Shown: piece after piece, positions 6,167 through 14,217 of the stretch
Position numbering within the stretch: the first letter of the stretch is position 1
How the letters are laid out: every line of letters starts with the position of its first letter
NCBI RefSeq assembly: GCF_038066595.1
Contig: NZ_JBBUTH010000010.1
Span: 496,001-560,000, forward strand
From: Pseudaquabacterium inlustre
Lineage (GTDB): Bacteria > Pseudomonadota > Gammaproteobacteria > Burkholderiales > Burkholderiaceae_C
Reading direction: 5' to 3'
DNA length: 64,000 nt
Made by a program: the position numbers and the translations under genes
The notes under the pieces: model-generated
The model's input: the letters and a program-made list of their open reading frames with translations, nothing else
What the model was told of the DNA's origin: nothing
Database searches by the model: none

Positions 6167-8080
6167 TCAAGCTGCCATCTGCTCCAGGGTGCGGCCAGAC
6201 AACGCCTCGCGCACGCGCTGGTCCATGCGCGCGGCGGCAAACGGCGTGGTGGCGCGGTTCAGCGCCTCGGTGGCGTCGCGCAATTCCTCGCGCAGCGCCT
6301 TCTGCTCGGCCAGGGTCTGGCCTTCGTTCTCGGCGGCCTGGGCCAGTGCATCGGCCACGCCCTGCATCGCGCGCAGGATCTGAAACTGCTCGGGGCTGCT
6401 GAGCAGGCGCTCGCCGTCCTCGTGCAGCGCGGCGTCCACCGCATCCAGCAGGCGGCGCGCGTCCACCTCGGCCTCGCGCAGCATGCGTGCGGCGGCATCG
6501 GCCTCGGCGCTGCCCATGGCGTCCTGCAGCATGCCGGCCACGGCTTCGGTGGCCAGGCCGTAGCTGGGCTTCACCTCGATGTGGGCGCGCGCGCCCGACA
6601 CCTGCTCCACCGCGTTGACGCTGAGCAGGCCGTCGGCGTCGATCTGGAACGTGACGCGGATGCGCGCGGCGCCGGCCACCATCGGCGGAATGCCGCGCAG
6701 CGTGAAGCGCGCCAGGCTGCGGCACTCGCTCACCAGCTCGCGCTCGCCCTGCACCACGTGCAGCACCATGGCCGTCTGCCCGTCTTTGAAGGTGGTGAAG
6801 TCCTGCGCGCGGGCGGTGGGCACGGTGCTGTTGCGCGGAATGATCTTTTCCACCAGGCCGCCCATGGTCTCCAGGCCCAGGCTCAGCGGGTTCACGTCCA
6901 GCAGCAGCAGGCCGTCGTCGCTGCGGTTGCCGGCCAGCTGGTCGGCCTGGATGGCGGCGCCCAGGGCCACGGCCTGGTCGGGGTCGATGCCGGTGAAGGG
7001 CTCGCGGCCGAACAGCTCGGCCACCAGCGCACGCACGCAGGGCATGCGCGTGCTGCCGCCCACCAGCACCACGCCGTCCACCTCGGTGGCTTTCAGCTTG
7101 GCGTCGCGCAGCGCGCGCTTGGTGGGAGCCAGCGTGCGCTCGAGCAGCGGGCGGGTGATGCGGTCGAAATCGGCACGGGTCAGCGGCCAACTGGCGATGC
7201 GGTCGGCGGTGCTGCCGTCGCGGCGCTGGCACACCATGGTGCCGCTGTCGCAGTCGGTCAGGGCCTCCTTGGCGCGGCGCGCGGCGGCGTGCAGCGCGGC
7301 CATGTCGTCGGGGCCCCAGTTGCCGGTCTGGTCGGCAAACCAGGCGGCCAGCGCATGGTCGAAGTCGTCGCCGCCCAGCTGGGCATCGCCGGCCGTGGCC
7401 ACCACCTCGAACACGCCGCGCTGCAGGCGCAGGATGCTCACGTCGAAGGTGCCGCCGCCCAGGTCGTACACCACGTACACGCCCTCGGCGGCCGACTCCA
7501 GGCCGTAGGCCACGGCCGCGGCGGTGGGCTCGTTCAGCAGGCGCAGCACGTTCAGGCCGGCGCGCTGGGCGGCATCCTTGGTGGCCTGGCGCTGGGCATC
7601 GTCGAAGTAGGCCGGCACGGTGATCACCGCGCCCACCAGTTCGCCGCCGAGTGATCCTTCAGCCCGCTCGCGCAGGACGCGCAGCACCTCGGCGCCCACG
7701 TCCACCGGGCTCTTGCTGCCGGCCCGGGTGCGCACGCCCACGGCACTGTCGCTCAAGGCCACCAGCGGGTAAGGCACCGTGCCTTGCGCCACATCGGCCA
7801 GTGCGCGGCCGATCAGGCGCTTGGCCGAGGCGATGGTGTTGGCGGGGTCGGCGGCGGCATAGGCCATGGCCGCCGCCCCCACGGTGAGCACGCCGTCTTC
7901 ACCGTAGTGCACCACCGACGGCACCAGCAGGCGGCCGTTCTCGTCGCCCAGCACGGTGGGCAGGCCGCTGCGCACGGTGGCCACCAGCGAGTTGGTGGTG
8001 CCCAGGTCGATGCCCACGGCCAGCCGGTGCTGGTGCGGCGCCGCGCCGCGTCCGGGTTCGGCAATCTGCAGCAAGGCCAT
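6167..8080 (-). CDS. hscA: Fe-S protein assembly chaperone HscA
   Basis: This 637-aa Hsp70 acts in the cytoplasm to release Fe-S clusters from IscU. The N-terminal ATPase domain begins with AVGIDLGTTNSLVA and contains VYDLGGGTFDVS and the VDGVVLVGGSTRMP segment. The C-terminal substrate-binding domain follows from about residue 400. Length and the opening sequence fit HscA rather than DnaK. It lies 30 bp after iscA. The usual J-domain partner HscB is not encoded between iscA and hscA or elsewhere in the window. Either HscB is supplied from another locus or this nif-linked operon works without it. Confidence 0.93.
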   Translation of the reverse strand: MALLQIAEPGRGAAPHQHRLAVGIDLGTTNSLVATVRSGLPTVLGDENGRLLVPSVVHYGEDGVLTVGAAAMAYAAADPANTIASAKRLIGRALADVAQGTVPYPLVALSDSAVGVRTRAGSKSPVDVGAEVLRVLRERAEGSLGGELVGAVITVPAYFDDAQRQATKDAAQRAGLNVLRLLNEPTAAAVAYGLESAAEGVYVVYDLGGGTFDVSILRLQRGVFEVVATAGDAQLGGDDFDHALAAWFADQTGNWGPDDMAALHAAARRAKEALTDCDSGTMVCQRRDGSTADRIASWPLTRADFDRITRPLLERTLAPTKRALRDAKLKATEVDGVVLVGGSTRMPCVRALVAELFGREPFTGIDPDQAVALGAAIQADQLAGNRSDDGLLLLDVNPLSLGLETMGGLVEKIIPRNSTVPTARAQDFTTFKDGQTAMVLHVVQGERELVSECRSLARFTLRGIPPMVAGAARIRVTFQIDADGLLSVNAVEQVSGARAHIEVKPSYGLATEAVAGMLQDAMGSAEADAAARMLREAEVDARRLLDAVDAALHEDGERLLSSPEQFQILRAMQGVADALAQAAENEGQTLAEQKALREELRDATEALNRATTPFAAARMDQRVREALSGRTLEQMAA

Positions 8081-8110
8081 GGCTGGCGCTCCCGGTGGCG
8101 TGTTGAAGGG

Positions 8111-8434
8111 TCAGACCGCGAACGATTCGCCGCAGCCGCAATTGGCCGTGGCGTTGGGGTTGTTGAACTTGAACCCCTCGTTCAGGCCTTCGCGCACCCA
8201 GTCGAGCTGGGTGCCGTCGATCAGCGGCAGGCTCTGGCCGTCCACCAGCAGCTTGACGCCCTCGGTCTCGAAGGTCAGGTCTTGCGGCGAGGCTTCGTCG
8301 GCAAATTCCAGCGCGTAGGCATAGCCCGAGCAGCCGCTGGTCTTGACGGCCAGGCGCAGGCCCACGCCGCCGCCACGCTTGTCGAGCGCCTTGCGGATCT
8401 GCACGGCGGCCTTGGGGGTGACGCTGATGCTCAT
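8111..8434 (-). CDS. iscA: A-type Fe-S carrier IscA
   Basis: This 107-aa cytoplasmic carrier holds and delivers iron or Fe-S clusters to target proteins. The three conserved cysteines are present: SGCSGY near residue 35 and the C-terminal NCGCGESF pair. The length is exactly that of IscA. It stands in the isc operon 18 bp after the ErpA-like gene and 30 bp before hscA. Two A-type carriers in a row suggest separate client sets, for example nitrogenase versus general metabolism. Confidence 0.92.
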   Translation of the reverse strand: MSISVTPKAAVQIRKALDKRGGGVGLRLAVKTSGCSGYAYALEFADEASPQDLTFETEGVKLLVDGQSLPLIDGTQLDWVREGLNEGFKFNNPNATANCGCGESFAV

Positions 8435-8452
8435 GGTGGGTCTCCCGCGGCT

Positions 8453-8872
8453 TCAGACGCTGAAGCTGCTGCCGCAGCCGCAGGTGCTGGCGGCGTTGGG
8501 GTTGCGGATGACGAAGCGCGCGCCGTCGAGCTTGTCTTCGTAGTCGATCTCGGCGCCCATCAGGTACTGCAGGCTCATGGCATCGACCACCACGGTGATC
8601 GGGCCCTTGCTGACGCGCAGGTCATCGGCCTTCTGCTCATCGTCGAAGGCAAAGCCGTACTGGAAGCCCGAACAGCCACCGCCGGTGACGAAGATGCGCA
8701 GCGCGAGGTTGGGGTCGTTCTCCTCGGCCAGCATCTCGGCCACCTTGGACACGACGGCCTCGCTGATGTTGAGCGGATCGCTGCCTTCGGGCAGCACCAC
8801 CGGCATCGGCGGGGCCGTGGTGGCGCTGCTGCTGCAAGACGATGACGAGGCGTGGGACTGGCAGGCGGACAT
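8453..8872 (-). CDS. ErpA/IscA-like A-type Fe-S carrier with Ser/Cys-rich N-terminus
   Basis: The 139-aa product is a second A-type carrier. Conserved cysteines appear in TGGGCSGFQY and STCGCGSSF, the former being ErpA-like. The first about 30 residues (CQSHASSSSCSSS) are an unusual Ser/Cys-rich extension not typical of ErpA. The start at 8872 is chosen because GGAGAGAG precedes it; the frame stays open upstream but lacks a matching signal. It lies 34 bp after iscU. Nif regions often carry an extra IscA (Nif-IscA) for nitrogenase maturation, a reasonable role here. Confidence 0.88.
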   Translation of the reverse strand: MSACQSHASSSSCSSSATTAPPMPVVLPEGSDPLNISEAVVSKVAEMLAEENDPNLALRIFVTGGGCSGFQYGFAFDDEQKADDLRVSKGPITVVVDAMSLQYLMGAEIDYEDKLDGARFVIRNPNAASTCGCGSSFSV

Positions 8873-8906
8873 GGATCTCTCTCCGAAGGATGTGGACGGG
8901 GGCGGT

Positions 8907-9341
8907 TCAGTTCGCGGTGGCCGGCGCGCAGGCGGTCTTCTCGACCGCGCCATCGCTGCCCACCGCGCGGTTGCGGTAGTCGGCCACGGCGGCCTTGATG
9001 GCGTCTTCGGCCAGGATGGAGCAGTGGATCTTCACCGGCGGCAGGGCCAGCTCTTCGGCGATGGCGGTGTTCTTGATGGCCAGGGCCTGGTCGAGCGTCT
9101 TGCCCTTGACCCACTCGGTGACGAGTGAGCTGCTGGCGATGGCCGAGCCGCATCCATAGGTCTTGAAGCGAGCGTCCTCGATCACGCCGGTGCTGGGGTT
9201 CACCTTGATCTGCAACTTCATCACGTCGCCGCAGGCCGGCGCGCCCACCATGCCGGTGGCCACGCCTTCCTCGGCGGTGTCGAAGCCGCCCACGTTGCGC
9301 GGGTTCTCGTAGTGCTCGATGACTTTGTCGCTGTAGGCCAT
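8907..9341 (-). CDS. iscU: Fe-S scaffold protein IscU
   Basis: This 144-aa scaffold is where IscS-derived sulfur and iron form a [2Fe-2S] cluster. Ligand cysteines are in GAPACGDVM, YGCGSAIASSS and IHCSILAEDA. The HscA recognition motif LPPVK precedes the last cysteine. The protein opens MAYSDKVIEHYENPRNVGG, the classical IscU start. The C-terminus is slightly longer than usual, with an extra cysteine. It is the second gene of the operon after iscS. No NifU-type fusion scaffold is present, so this may serve nitrogenase directly. Confidence 0.94.
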   Translation of the reverse strand: MAYSDKVIEHYENPRNVGGFDTAEEGVATGMVGAPACGDVMKLQIKVNPSTGVIEDARFKTYGCGSAIASSSLVTEWVKGKTLDQALAIKNTAIAEELALPPVKIHCSILAEDAIKAAVADYRNRAVGSDGAVEKTACAPATAN

Positions 9342-9424
9342 GGGGAAACTCCTGTGATTGAGGTTGCGGTCTGGCTGTTAGCCAGCGAACGCCACGGATC
9401 CGGCTTTGCCGGGCCGTCGGCGTT

Positions 9425-9451
9425 GCCCCCTTGAGGGGGCGGCCGAAGGCC
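9425..9451. repeat. Hairpin pair between iscS and iscU
   Basis: GCCCCC-TTGA-GGGGGC (9425-9440) is followed at once by GGCC-GAA-GGCC (9441-9451). Both are perfect. They lie in the 122-bp gap between iscS and iscU and resemble the short GC-rich intergenic hairpins common in Burkholderiales. There is no T tract and the operon probably reads through. Confidence 0.5.
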
Positions 9452-9463
9452 GTACGGGGTGGT

Positions 9464-10687
9464 CTAGTGTTCTGCCCACTGCACGCTGGCCAGGTCGATG
9501 CCGGCCACATGCATGTCCCACAGCGGGCTCATGGCGCGCAGGCGTTCCACGGTGTGGCGGGTGTGGGCGATGGCGGCGTCCACGTCGGCCTCGGTGGTGA
9601 AGCGGCCCACCGAGAAGCGGATCGAGCTGTGCGCCACCTCGTCGCTCAGGCCCAGCGCCCTCAGCACATAGCTGGGCTCCAGGCTGGCCGAGGTGCAGGC
9701 CGAGCCGCTGCTCACGGCGATGGCCTTCATGCCCATCAGCAGCGATTCGCCCTCGACGAACTGGAAGCTGATGTTCAGGTTGTGCGGCACGCGACGCTCC
9801 AGGTCGCCGTTGACGCGCACCTCCGGAATGCCCTGCAGGCCAGCCAGCAGGCGGTCACGCAGGCTGCGGATGCGCTCGTTCTCGGTGGCCATGTGCTCCT
9901 TGGCCAGGCGGTAGGCCTCGCCCATGCCCGCGATCTGGTGCGTGGCCAGCGTGCCCGAGCGCATGCCGCGCTCGTGGCCGCCGCCGTGCGTCTGCGCCTC
10001 GATGCGCACGCGCGGCTTGCGGCGCACGTACAGCGCGCCGATGCCCTTGGGTCCATAGGTCTTGTGCGCCGACAGGCTCAGCAGGTCCACCGGCAGCGTG
10101 TGCAGGTCGATGGCCACCTTGCCGGTGGCCTGGGCGGCGTCCACATGGAACAGGACTCCCTTGCTGCGGCAGTACGCGCCGATGGCCGGGATGTCCTGGA
10201 TCACGCCGATCTCGTTGTTCACGTACATCACCGAGACCAGGATGGTGTCGGGCCGCACGGCGGCCTTCAGCACATCCAGATCCAGCAGGCCGTCCGCGCC
10301 GACGTCGAGGTAGGTCACCTCGAAGCCCTGGCGCTCCAGCTCGCGCATGGTGTCGAGCACGGCCTTGTGCTCGGTCTTCACGGTGATCAGGTGCTTGCCC
10401 TTGGCGCTGTGGAACTGGGCGGCGCCCTTGATCGCCAGGTTGTTGCTCTCGGTGGCGCCCGAGGTCCAGACGATCTCGCGCGGGTCGGCGCCGATCAGCG
10501 CGGCCACGTGTTCACGGGCGATCTCCACCGCCTCTTCGGCGGCCCAGCCGTAGGCGTGGCTGCGGCTGGCGGGGTTGCCGAAGTTGTCGTACAGGTAGGG
10601 CACCATCACTTGCACCACACGCGGGTCCACCGGTGTGGTGGCCGCGTAGTCCAGATAGATCGGCCTGGTGATGGGGGCGTCGGTCAT
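9464..10687 (-). CDS. iscS: Cysteine desulfurase IscS
   Basis: This 407-aa PLP enzyme converts cysteine to alanine and passes persulfide sulfur to IscU. The PLP lysine is in SAHKTYGPKG and the active cysteine is in SSGSACTSASLEPSYV, the IscS-type loop. The frame is open for another 42 codons upstream, but the start at 10687 aligns with the family start and has GGAG about 9 bases before it. It heads the isc operon. A sigma-54 promoter (TGGCAC-N5-ATGC, 10740-10754) precedes it, indicating co-regulation with nif genes rather than by IscR, for which no gene is seen. Confidence 0.94.
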   Translation of the reverse strand: MTDAPITRPIYLDYAATTPVDPRVVQVMVPYLYDNFGNPASRSHAYGWAAEEAVEIAREHVAALIGADPREIVWTSGATESNNLAIKGAAQFHSAKGKHLITVKTEHKAVLDTMRELERQGFEVTYLDVGADGLLDLDVLKAAVRPDTILVSVMYVNNEIGVIQDIPAIGAYCRSKGVLFHVDAAQATGKVAIDLHTLPVDLLSLSAHKTYGPKGIGALYVRRKPRVRIEAQTHGGGHERGMRSGTLATHQIAGMGEAYRLAKEHMATENERIRSLRDRLLAGLQGIPEVRVNGDLERRVPHNLNISFQFVEGESLLMGMKAIAVSSGSACTSASLEPSYVLRALGLSDEVAHSSIRFSVGRFTTEADVDAAIAHTRHTVERLRAMSPLWDMHVAGIDLASVQWAEH

Positions 10688-10739
10688 CGATCGTGCTCCG
10701 GCAAGAGGGGGTGGAAACAGCGGACTCGGCAGGTTCATC

Positions 10740-10754
10740 GCATGGACCGTGCCA
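10740..10754 (-). promoter_or_regulatory. Sigma-54 promoter of the isc operon
   Basis: Read on the minus strand the site is TGGCACGGTCCATGC, a perfect -24 element and one change (ATGC for TTGC) at -12 with correct GG-GC spacing. Predicted transcription starts near 10728, leaving a leader of about 40 bases before iscS. Confidence 0.8.
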
Positions 10755-10872
10755 GTGGCCCGCCGGGCCGGCCGGGCTGCGCGAAGTGCTGATGGATCAA
10801 TGACTTGGCGCAAGACCCTGGGCGATGCGCCGGTGTTGCCGGCGCGTGCGGCGCCGTTGGCGGGCTGTCGGT

Positions 10873-10890
10873 TTTGTCGTCATTCCGACG
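10873..10890. promoter_or_regulatory. NifA upstream-activator-like site between iscS and the 174-aa gene
   Basis: The sequence holds TTTGTCG and, within it, TGT-N10-ACG, one base from the NifA consensus TGT-N10-ACA. It lies about 120 bp from the iscS -24 element, a normal distance, and just before the plus-strand promoter at 10900. The same TTTGTCG word occurs upstream of nifH, nifE and nifN. Confidence 0.5.
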
Positions 10891-10899
10891 CGTGGGCGG

Positions 10900-10914
10900 T
10901 GGCACAGCCTTCGC
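10900..10914 (+). promoter_or_regulatory. Probable sigma-54 promoter of the 174-aa gene
   Basis: TGGCACAGCCTTCGC has a perfect -24 element and correctly spaced GC at -12 (TCGC, one mismatch to TTGC). Start of transcription would be near 10926, about 20 bases before the ATG at 10947. Confidence 0.6.
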
Positions 10915-10946
10915 TTGCAGGGGTGGCAGATCCTGGGAGACCGACC

Positions 10947-11471
10947 ATGAACCTGAGCACCGGTGAAGCCTCCGACGCATTCTTCGGGGGCGAGGTGAGC
11001 GAGGCCGTGCGCGTCTTGCTGCACCAGGCTGCCGGGGCCGCGGCCGACGAGCGCGGCGCGCTGCTGTGGACGGCGCAGGCCATCGCGCCGGACGCACTGG
11101 CCGTGTATTACGCGCTGTACAAGTTCCACGCCGGCCGGCGTGAGTTCGAGCAGGCCGAGCGCGCGGCGCTGCGTGGCCTGCAGGCCGCGGCGCTGCAGGC
11201 CCGGCTGCCGTCCGACTGGCAGGCCGTGGGGCCCGGGTGCGGGGCCGACTTCCACGCCGACGGGCCGGCGCGGTTCTGGCTGTTCACGCTCAAGGCGCTG
11301 GCCTTCATCCGCCTGCGCAGTGGCCAGCCCGAGGCGTCGCGCCTGCTGCTCGACCACATCGAGCGCCTGCAGCCGGGCTCACGCGTGGGGCATGAGGTGA
11401 TCGGTGCGATGGTCAGCGCGGCGCTGGGTGGCGCGACGCCCGGCGGGACACCCCCTGGTGCGGCGGCCTGA
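10947..11471 (+). CDS. Nif-region TPR-like protein of unknown function
   Basis: The 174-aa product is helical with TPR-like pairs: a helix around LLWTAQAIAPDALAVYYALYKF, one at EFEQAERAALRGLQAAAL, and FWLFTLKALAFIRLRSGQPE. Similar proteins occur in nif clusters of other proteobacteria, but no function is known to me. The start at 10947 places it just after a sigma-54-type promoter, divergent from iscS, so it is likely expressed with nitrogenase. TPR folds usually bind partner proteins, so an assembly or scaffold role is possible. The C-terminus is Gly/Ala/Pro-rich and poorly conserved-looking. Confidence 0.72.
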   Translation: MNLSTGEASDAFFGGEVSEAVRVLLHQAAGAAADERGALLWTAQAIAPDALAVYYALYKFHAGRREFEQAERAALRGLQAAALQARLPSDWQAVGPGCGADFHADGPARFWLFTLKALAFIRLRSGQPEASRLLLDHIERLQPGSRVGHEVIGAMVSAALGGATPGGTPPGAAA

Positions 11472-11502
11472 TGAGGCGCACTGCGTGCCGGTGGCGCCGG
11501 GG

Positions 11503-11859
11503 TCAGGGCTTGAAGTTGAACAGTGCCGGTTCGGCGCGCTGGTACACGCGCAGCCACGACAGCGTGGCCGGCACCAGCGACCGCGCGGCAAACCACGCCG
11601 CCTCGTCGCCGGCCAGCGCGGGCGAGCCCAGGGCCAGCATCACGGTGCGCCAGCCGGGCCAGTCCAGCTCGGGCATCTGGGCTTGCACGGTGGCGGGCAG
11701 CGCTTCCAGCGTGTCGGCCATGGTGGCGAGCAGGCGGCGCACTTCCTGGCGCGTGAGGCGCGAGCGGCAGAACTCGAGCTCCTCGAGCCCGTCCACCAGC
11801 ACCAGCACCCCTTCGCCCGACTGCTGGATGAGCTGGAGCATGGCGGCGGTGATCATCAT
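11503..11859 (-). CDS. Small helical protein, function unknown
   Basis: The 118-aa product is all-helical with a conserved-looking C-terminal half (MPELDWPGW, then WFAARSLVPATLSWLRVYQ). The pattern is faintly like HepT/DUF86 nucleotidyltransferase-partner proteins, but the HepT RNase motif is absent and I do not claim membership. The start is uncertain: ATG at 11859 or 11856, or the internal ATG at 11841, with no strong ribosome site. It lies between the 174-aa nif-associated gene and a GNAT gene and runs opposite to both. Confidence 0.55.
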   Translation of the reverse strand: MMITAAMLQLIQQSGEGVLVLVDGLEELEFCRSRLTRQEVRRLLATMADTLEALPATVQAQMPELDWPGWRTVMLALGSPALAGDEAAWFAARSLVPATLSWLRVYQRAEPALFNFKP

Positions 11860-11870
11860 GGCCGGCGGCC

Positions 11871-12461
11871 ATGCAGGTTCCGGGCCTGACAGGCCGGTGG
11901 CGCGTCCATGAGGTGCGCATGAGGCGCCAGATCAGCGGCCCGGGCTTCACGCTGCGCCCGCCGCAGGCCGGCGATGCCGAGGCCGCGTTCCAGCGCTGGG
12001 CGGCCGACGTTCAGGTGTTGCGCTGGCTGGGCTGGCGGGCGCACACCCACCCCGACCAGACGCGCCAGCAGCTGGCCTGGGACGAGGCGCGCTGGCTGAA
12101 GAAGAGCGCCTACACCCGGATGCTGCTGCCCGCCGGCGAGCGCCAGCCGGTGGGCCTGGTGCAGCTGCAGCCGCAGCAGCTGGACGGCCGCGCCCACCAC
12201 CTGCGCCTGGGCTTTGTGCTGGCGCGCGGCTGGCAGGGCCGCGGCCTGATGCGCGCGGCCGTGGCCTGCGTGGGCGAGCAGGCTTTTGCCGAGGCGCCCG
12301 GGCTGTGGCGCATCGACGCGCTGTGCGATGTGGACAACCAGCCGTCGGCGCGCCTGCTGCAGGCCGCGGGCTATGCCTGCGAGGGCCGCCTGGCGCGCAT
12401 GCTGATGCACCCCCAGGTGAGCGACACGCCGCGCGATGTGTGGCTGTACGCGCGCTGCCGA
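11871..12461 (+). CDS. GNAT-family N-acetyltransferase without an in-frame stop before lysR
   Basis: The frame encodes a RimJ/RimL-type acetyltransferase: the N-terminal strand FTLRPPQAGDAEA, the acetyl-CoA loop ARGWQGRGLMRAAV and the C-terminal VDNQPSARLLQAAGYACEGRLARM are all recognisable. ATG at 11919 (MRRQISGPG) is an alternative start. Recognisable homology ends near DVWLYARCR (about 12458). The reading frame stays open to 13772, across the whole antisense lysR gene, which cannot be the real protein. Either the true stop was lost by a small change near 12460 or a one-base error hides it. The end given here is the edge of lysR. Confidence 0.65.
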
Positions 12462-13388
12462 TCAGGCCGAAGCGGCGTCGGTGGCGCTGCCCGCGACCGA
12501 AAGCGCCTCGGCCAGGTAGTCCAGCAGTGCGCGGTTGCGCGTGATGCGCAGCCGCTCGGGCGTGGTGACGGCGGTGATGCGTGTGCCGAAGCTGGTGACC
12601 GGCGTCCACTCGGGCAGCACGCGCTGCAGCCGGCCATCGGCCAGGGCCTCGGTGCACAGGTAGTCGGGCAGCTGGGCGATGCCCAGGCCGGCCAGCGCGG
12701 CCTCGGCCACGGCCTCTGGATTGTTCGCGTGGAAGCGCCCACGCACCCGTACCGGCTGCACGCGGCCGCCATCGTTCAGGCGCCAGGCGTCGTCGGCGCT
12801 TTCGCGCCAGTAGCACATGCACACATGGCTGGCCAGCGCGGCCGGCTCGGTGGGCGTGCCGGCCGCCGCCAGGTAGGCCGGCGTGGCCACCAGCACCCAG
12901 CCCACGCTGGCCAGTGGCCGCACCACCAGGTCGGGCGAGGGGTGGGTGGTCCAGCGCAGCGCCAGGTCGATGCGCTCGTCGGCGATGTCCATCATGCGGT
13001 CGGCCAGCAGCAGTTCCACCTCGATGCCCGGGTGCCGCTGCAGGAACGCCGGCAGCTGCCGTGCCAGCACCTTCTGACCCCAGGACACCGGCGCGGTGAG
13101 GCGGATCTGCCCGCTGAGTTCGGCGCGCAGGTCGCGCAGCCGCTCCTCGGCCTGGGCCACCTCCACCAGCGCGCGGCGGGCGAAATCGAGATACGCCTCG
13201 CCGGCGGGGGTGAGTGCCACGCGGCGTGTGCTGCGGCTGAACAGCGTGGCCTTGATCTCGGCCTCCAACTGCGCCACGCGCTTGCTCACCACGCTCTTGG
13301 TGACGCCCAGGTCATCGGCCGCGGCCGTGACGCCACGGCGCTCGGCCACGCGCACAAAGGCCGCCAGCATGTCGGTGGAAATACCCAT
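12462..13388 (-). CDS. LysR-family transcriptional regulator
   Basis: The 308-aa product has an N-terminal winged helix-turn-helix (residues 5-65, AAADDLGVTKSVVSKRVAQLE) and a LysR substrate-binding domain (about 90-300). It belongs to the large group that regulates an adjacent divergent gene. Here that is the glutathione S-transferase at 13513. The intergenic region of 124 bp holds a TGAT-N9-ATCA dyad (13432-13448). The inducer is unknown. Tail-to-tail overlap with the GNAT frame is discussed there. Confidence 0.9.
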   Translation of the reverse strand: MGISTDMLAAFVRVAERRGVTAAADDLGVTKSVVSKRVAQLEAEIKATLFSRSTRRVALTPAGEAYLDFARRALVEVAQAEERLRDLRAELSGQIRLTAPVSWGQKVLARQLPAFLQRHPGIEVELLLADRMMDIADERIDLALRWTTHPSPDLVVRPLASVGWVLVATPAYLAAAGTPTEPAALASHVCMCYWRESADDAWRLNDGGRVQPVRVRGRFHANNPEAVAEAALAGLGIAQLPDYLCTEALADGRLQRVLPEWTPVTSFGTRITAVTTPERLRITRNRALLDYLAEALSVAGSATDAASA

Positions 13389-13431
13389 GATTGTTTCCAG
13401 TGGGGCGACAAACCGTTCGCATTCAACCAGC

Positions 13432-13448
13432 TGATTTGCGCCAGATCA
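13432..13448. promoter_or_regulatory. Possible LysR-binding dyad upstream of the GST gene
   Basis: TGAT-TTGCGCCAG-ATCA is a short inverted repeat centred in the lysR/GST divergent promoter region. LysR sites commonly have a T-N11-A dyad core, which this roughly fits. The match is short and could be chance. Confidence 0.3.
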
Positions 13449-13512
13449 ATCCATAGACTGGCCGCCAGGCGGTCGATGAGCCGCTGCCCACATCCAACCC
13501 TGGAGACATGCC

Positions 13513-14172
13513 ATGACGATGAAGGTGTACGCCGACCCGATCACGGTCAACTGCCGCAAGGTGCTCGCCGGTCTCGACCTGATGGGCGCACCGTTCGAGC
13601 TGGCCCATGTGGACTACTTCAAGGGCCAGCAGAAGGAGCCGGCCTACACCGCCATCAACCCGAATGCCGCGCTGCCGGCCCTGGTGGACGGCGACCTGGT
13701 GCTGTGGGAATCGAACGCCATCCTGCAATACGCCGCCGACAAGATCGGCAGCGAGCGCACCTACCCGCGTGACCTGGCGCAGCGCGCCGACATCAACCGC
13801 TGGCTGCTGTGGGAGGCGGCGAGCTGGTTTCCCAGCTGCTACGTGTTCCTGGTGGAGAACTGCGTCAAGCCGCTGCTGGGCGGTGCGCCCGATGCGGCGG
13901 TGCTGGACGCGCAGCTGGCGCAGTTCCACAAGCTGGCCGGCATCCTGGATGCGCGCCTGGCCGACCGCGCCTACGTCACCGGCGACACCGCCACCATCGC
14001 CGACATCGCGCTGGCCGCGCCGATGCACCTGCACGGCTGGCAGCGCCTGCCGCTGGCCGACCACCGCCACCTCACGCGCTGGCTGACCGAGCAGATCGAG
14101 CCCATGCCGTGCTGGGAGAAGACCTGGGTCGGCGAGGGCTTCACGCTGCAGCGCCCGGCCCTGGCGGCCTGA
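13513..14172 (+). CDS. Glutathione S-transferase family protein
   Basis: The 219-aa product has the N-terminal thioredoxin-like GST domain (MKVYADPITVNCRKVLAGL, with the cis-Pro segment ALPALVDGDLVLWESNAIL at about 54-72) and the all-helical C-terminal domain with the VTGDTATIADIAL N-capping box. It conjugates or reduces electrophiles with glutathione in the cytoplasm. GGAG lies just before the ATG. It is divergent from a LysR regulator and followed 45 bp later by a CmcJ-like gene, possibly a two-gene unit for processing a shared compound. Confidence 0.92.
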   Translation: MTMKVYADPITVNCRKVLAGLDLMGAPFELAHVDYFKGQQKEPAYTAINPNAALPALVDGDLVLWESNAILQYAADKIGSERTYPRDLAQRADINRWLLWEAASWFPSCYVFLVENCVKPLLGGAPDAAVLDAQLAQFHKLAGILDARLADRAYVTGDTATIADIALAAPMHLHGWQRLPLADHRHLTRWLTEQIEPMPCWEKTWVGEGFTLQRPALAA

Positions 14173-14217
14173 GCCCGGCCGGCCCGATCCATCCACGCGC
14201 CACCCTCACTGCCCACC

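Noticed and set aside
5753..7654. A 633-codon plus-strand frame over hscA and fdx
   Set aside because: It is antisense to clear hscA/fdx genes, His/Gly/Ala-rich, and typical of open antisense frames in very GC-rich coding DNA.
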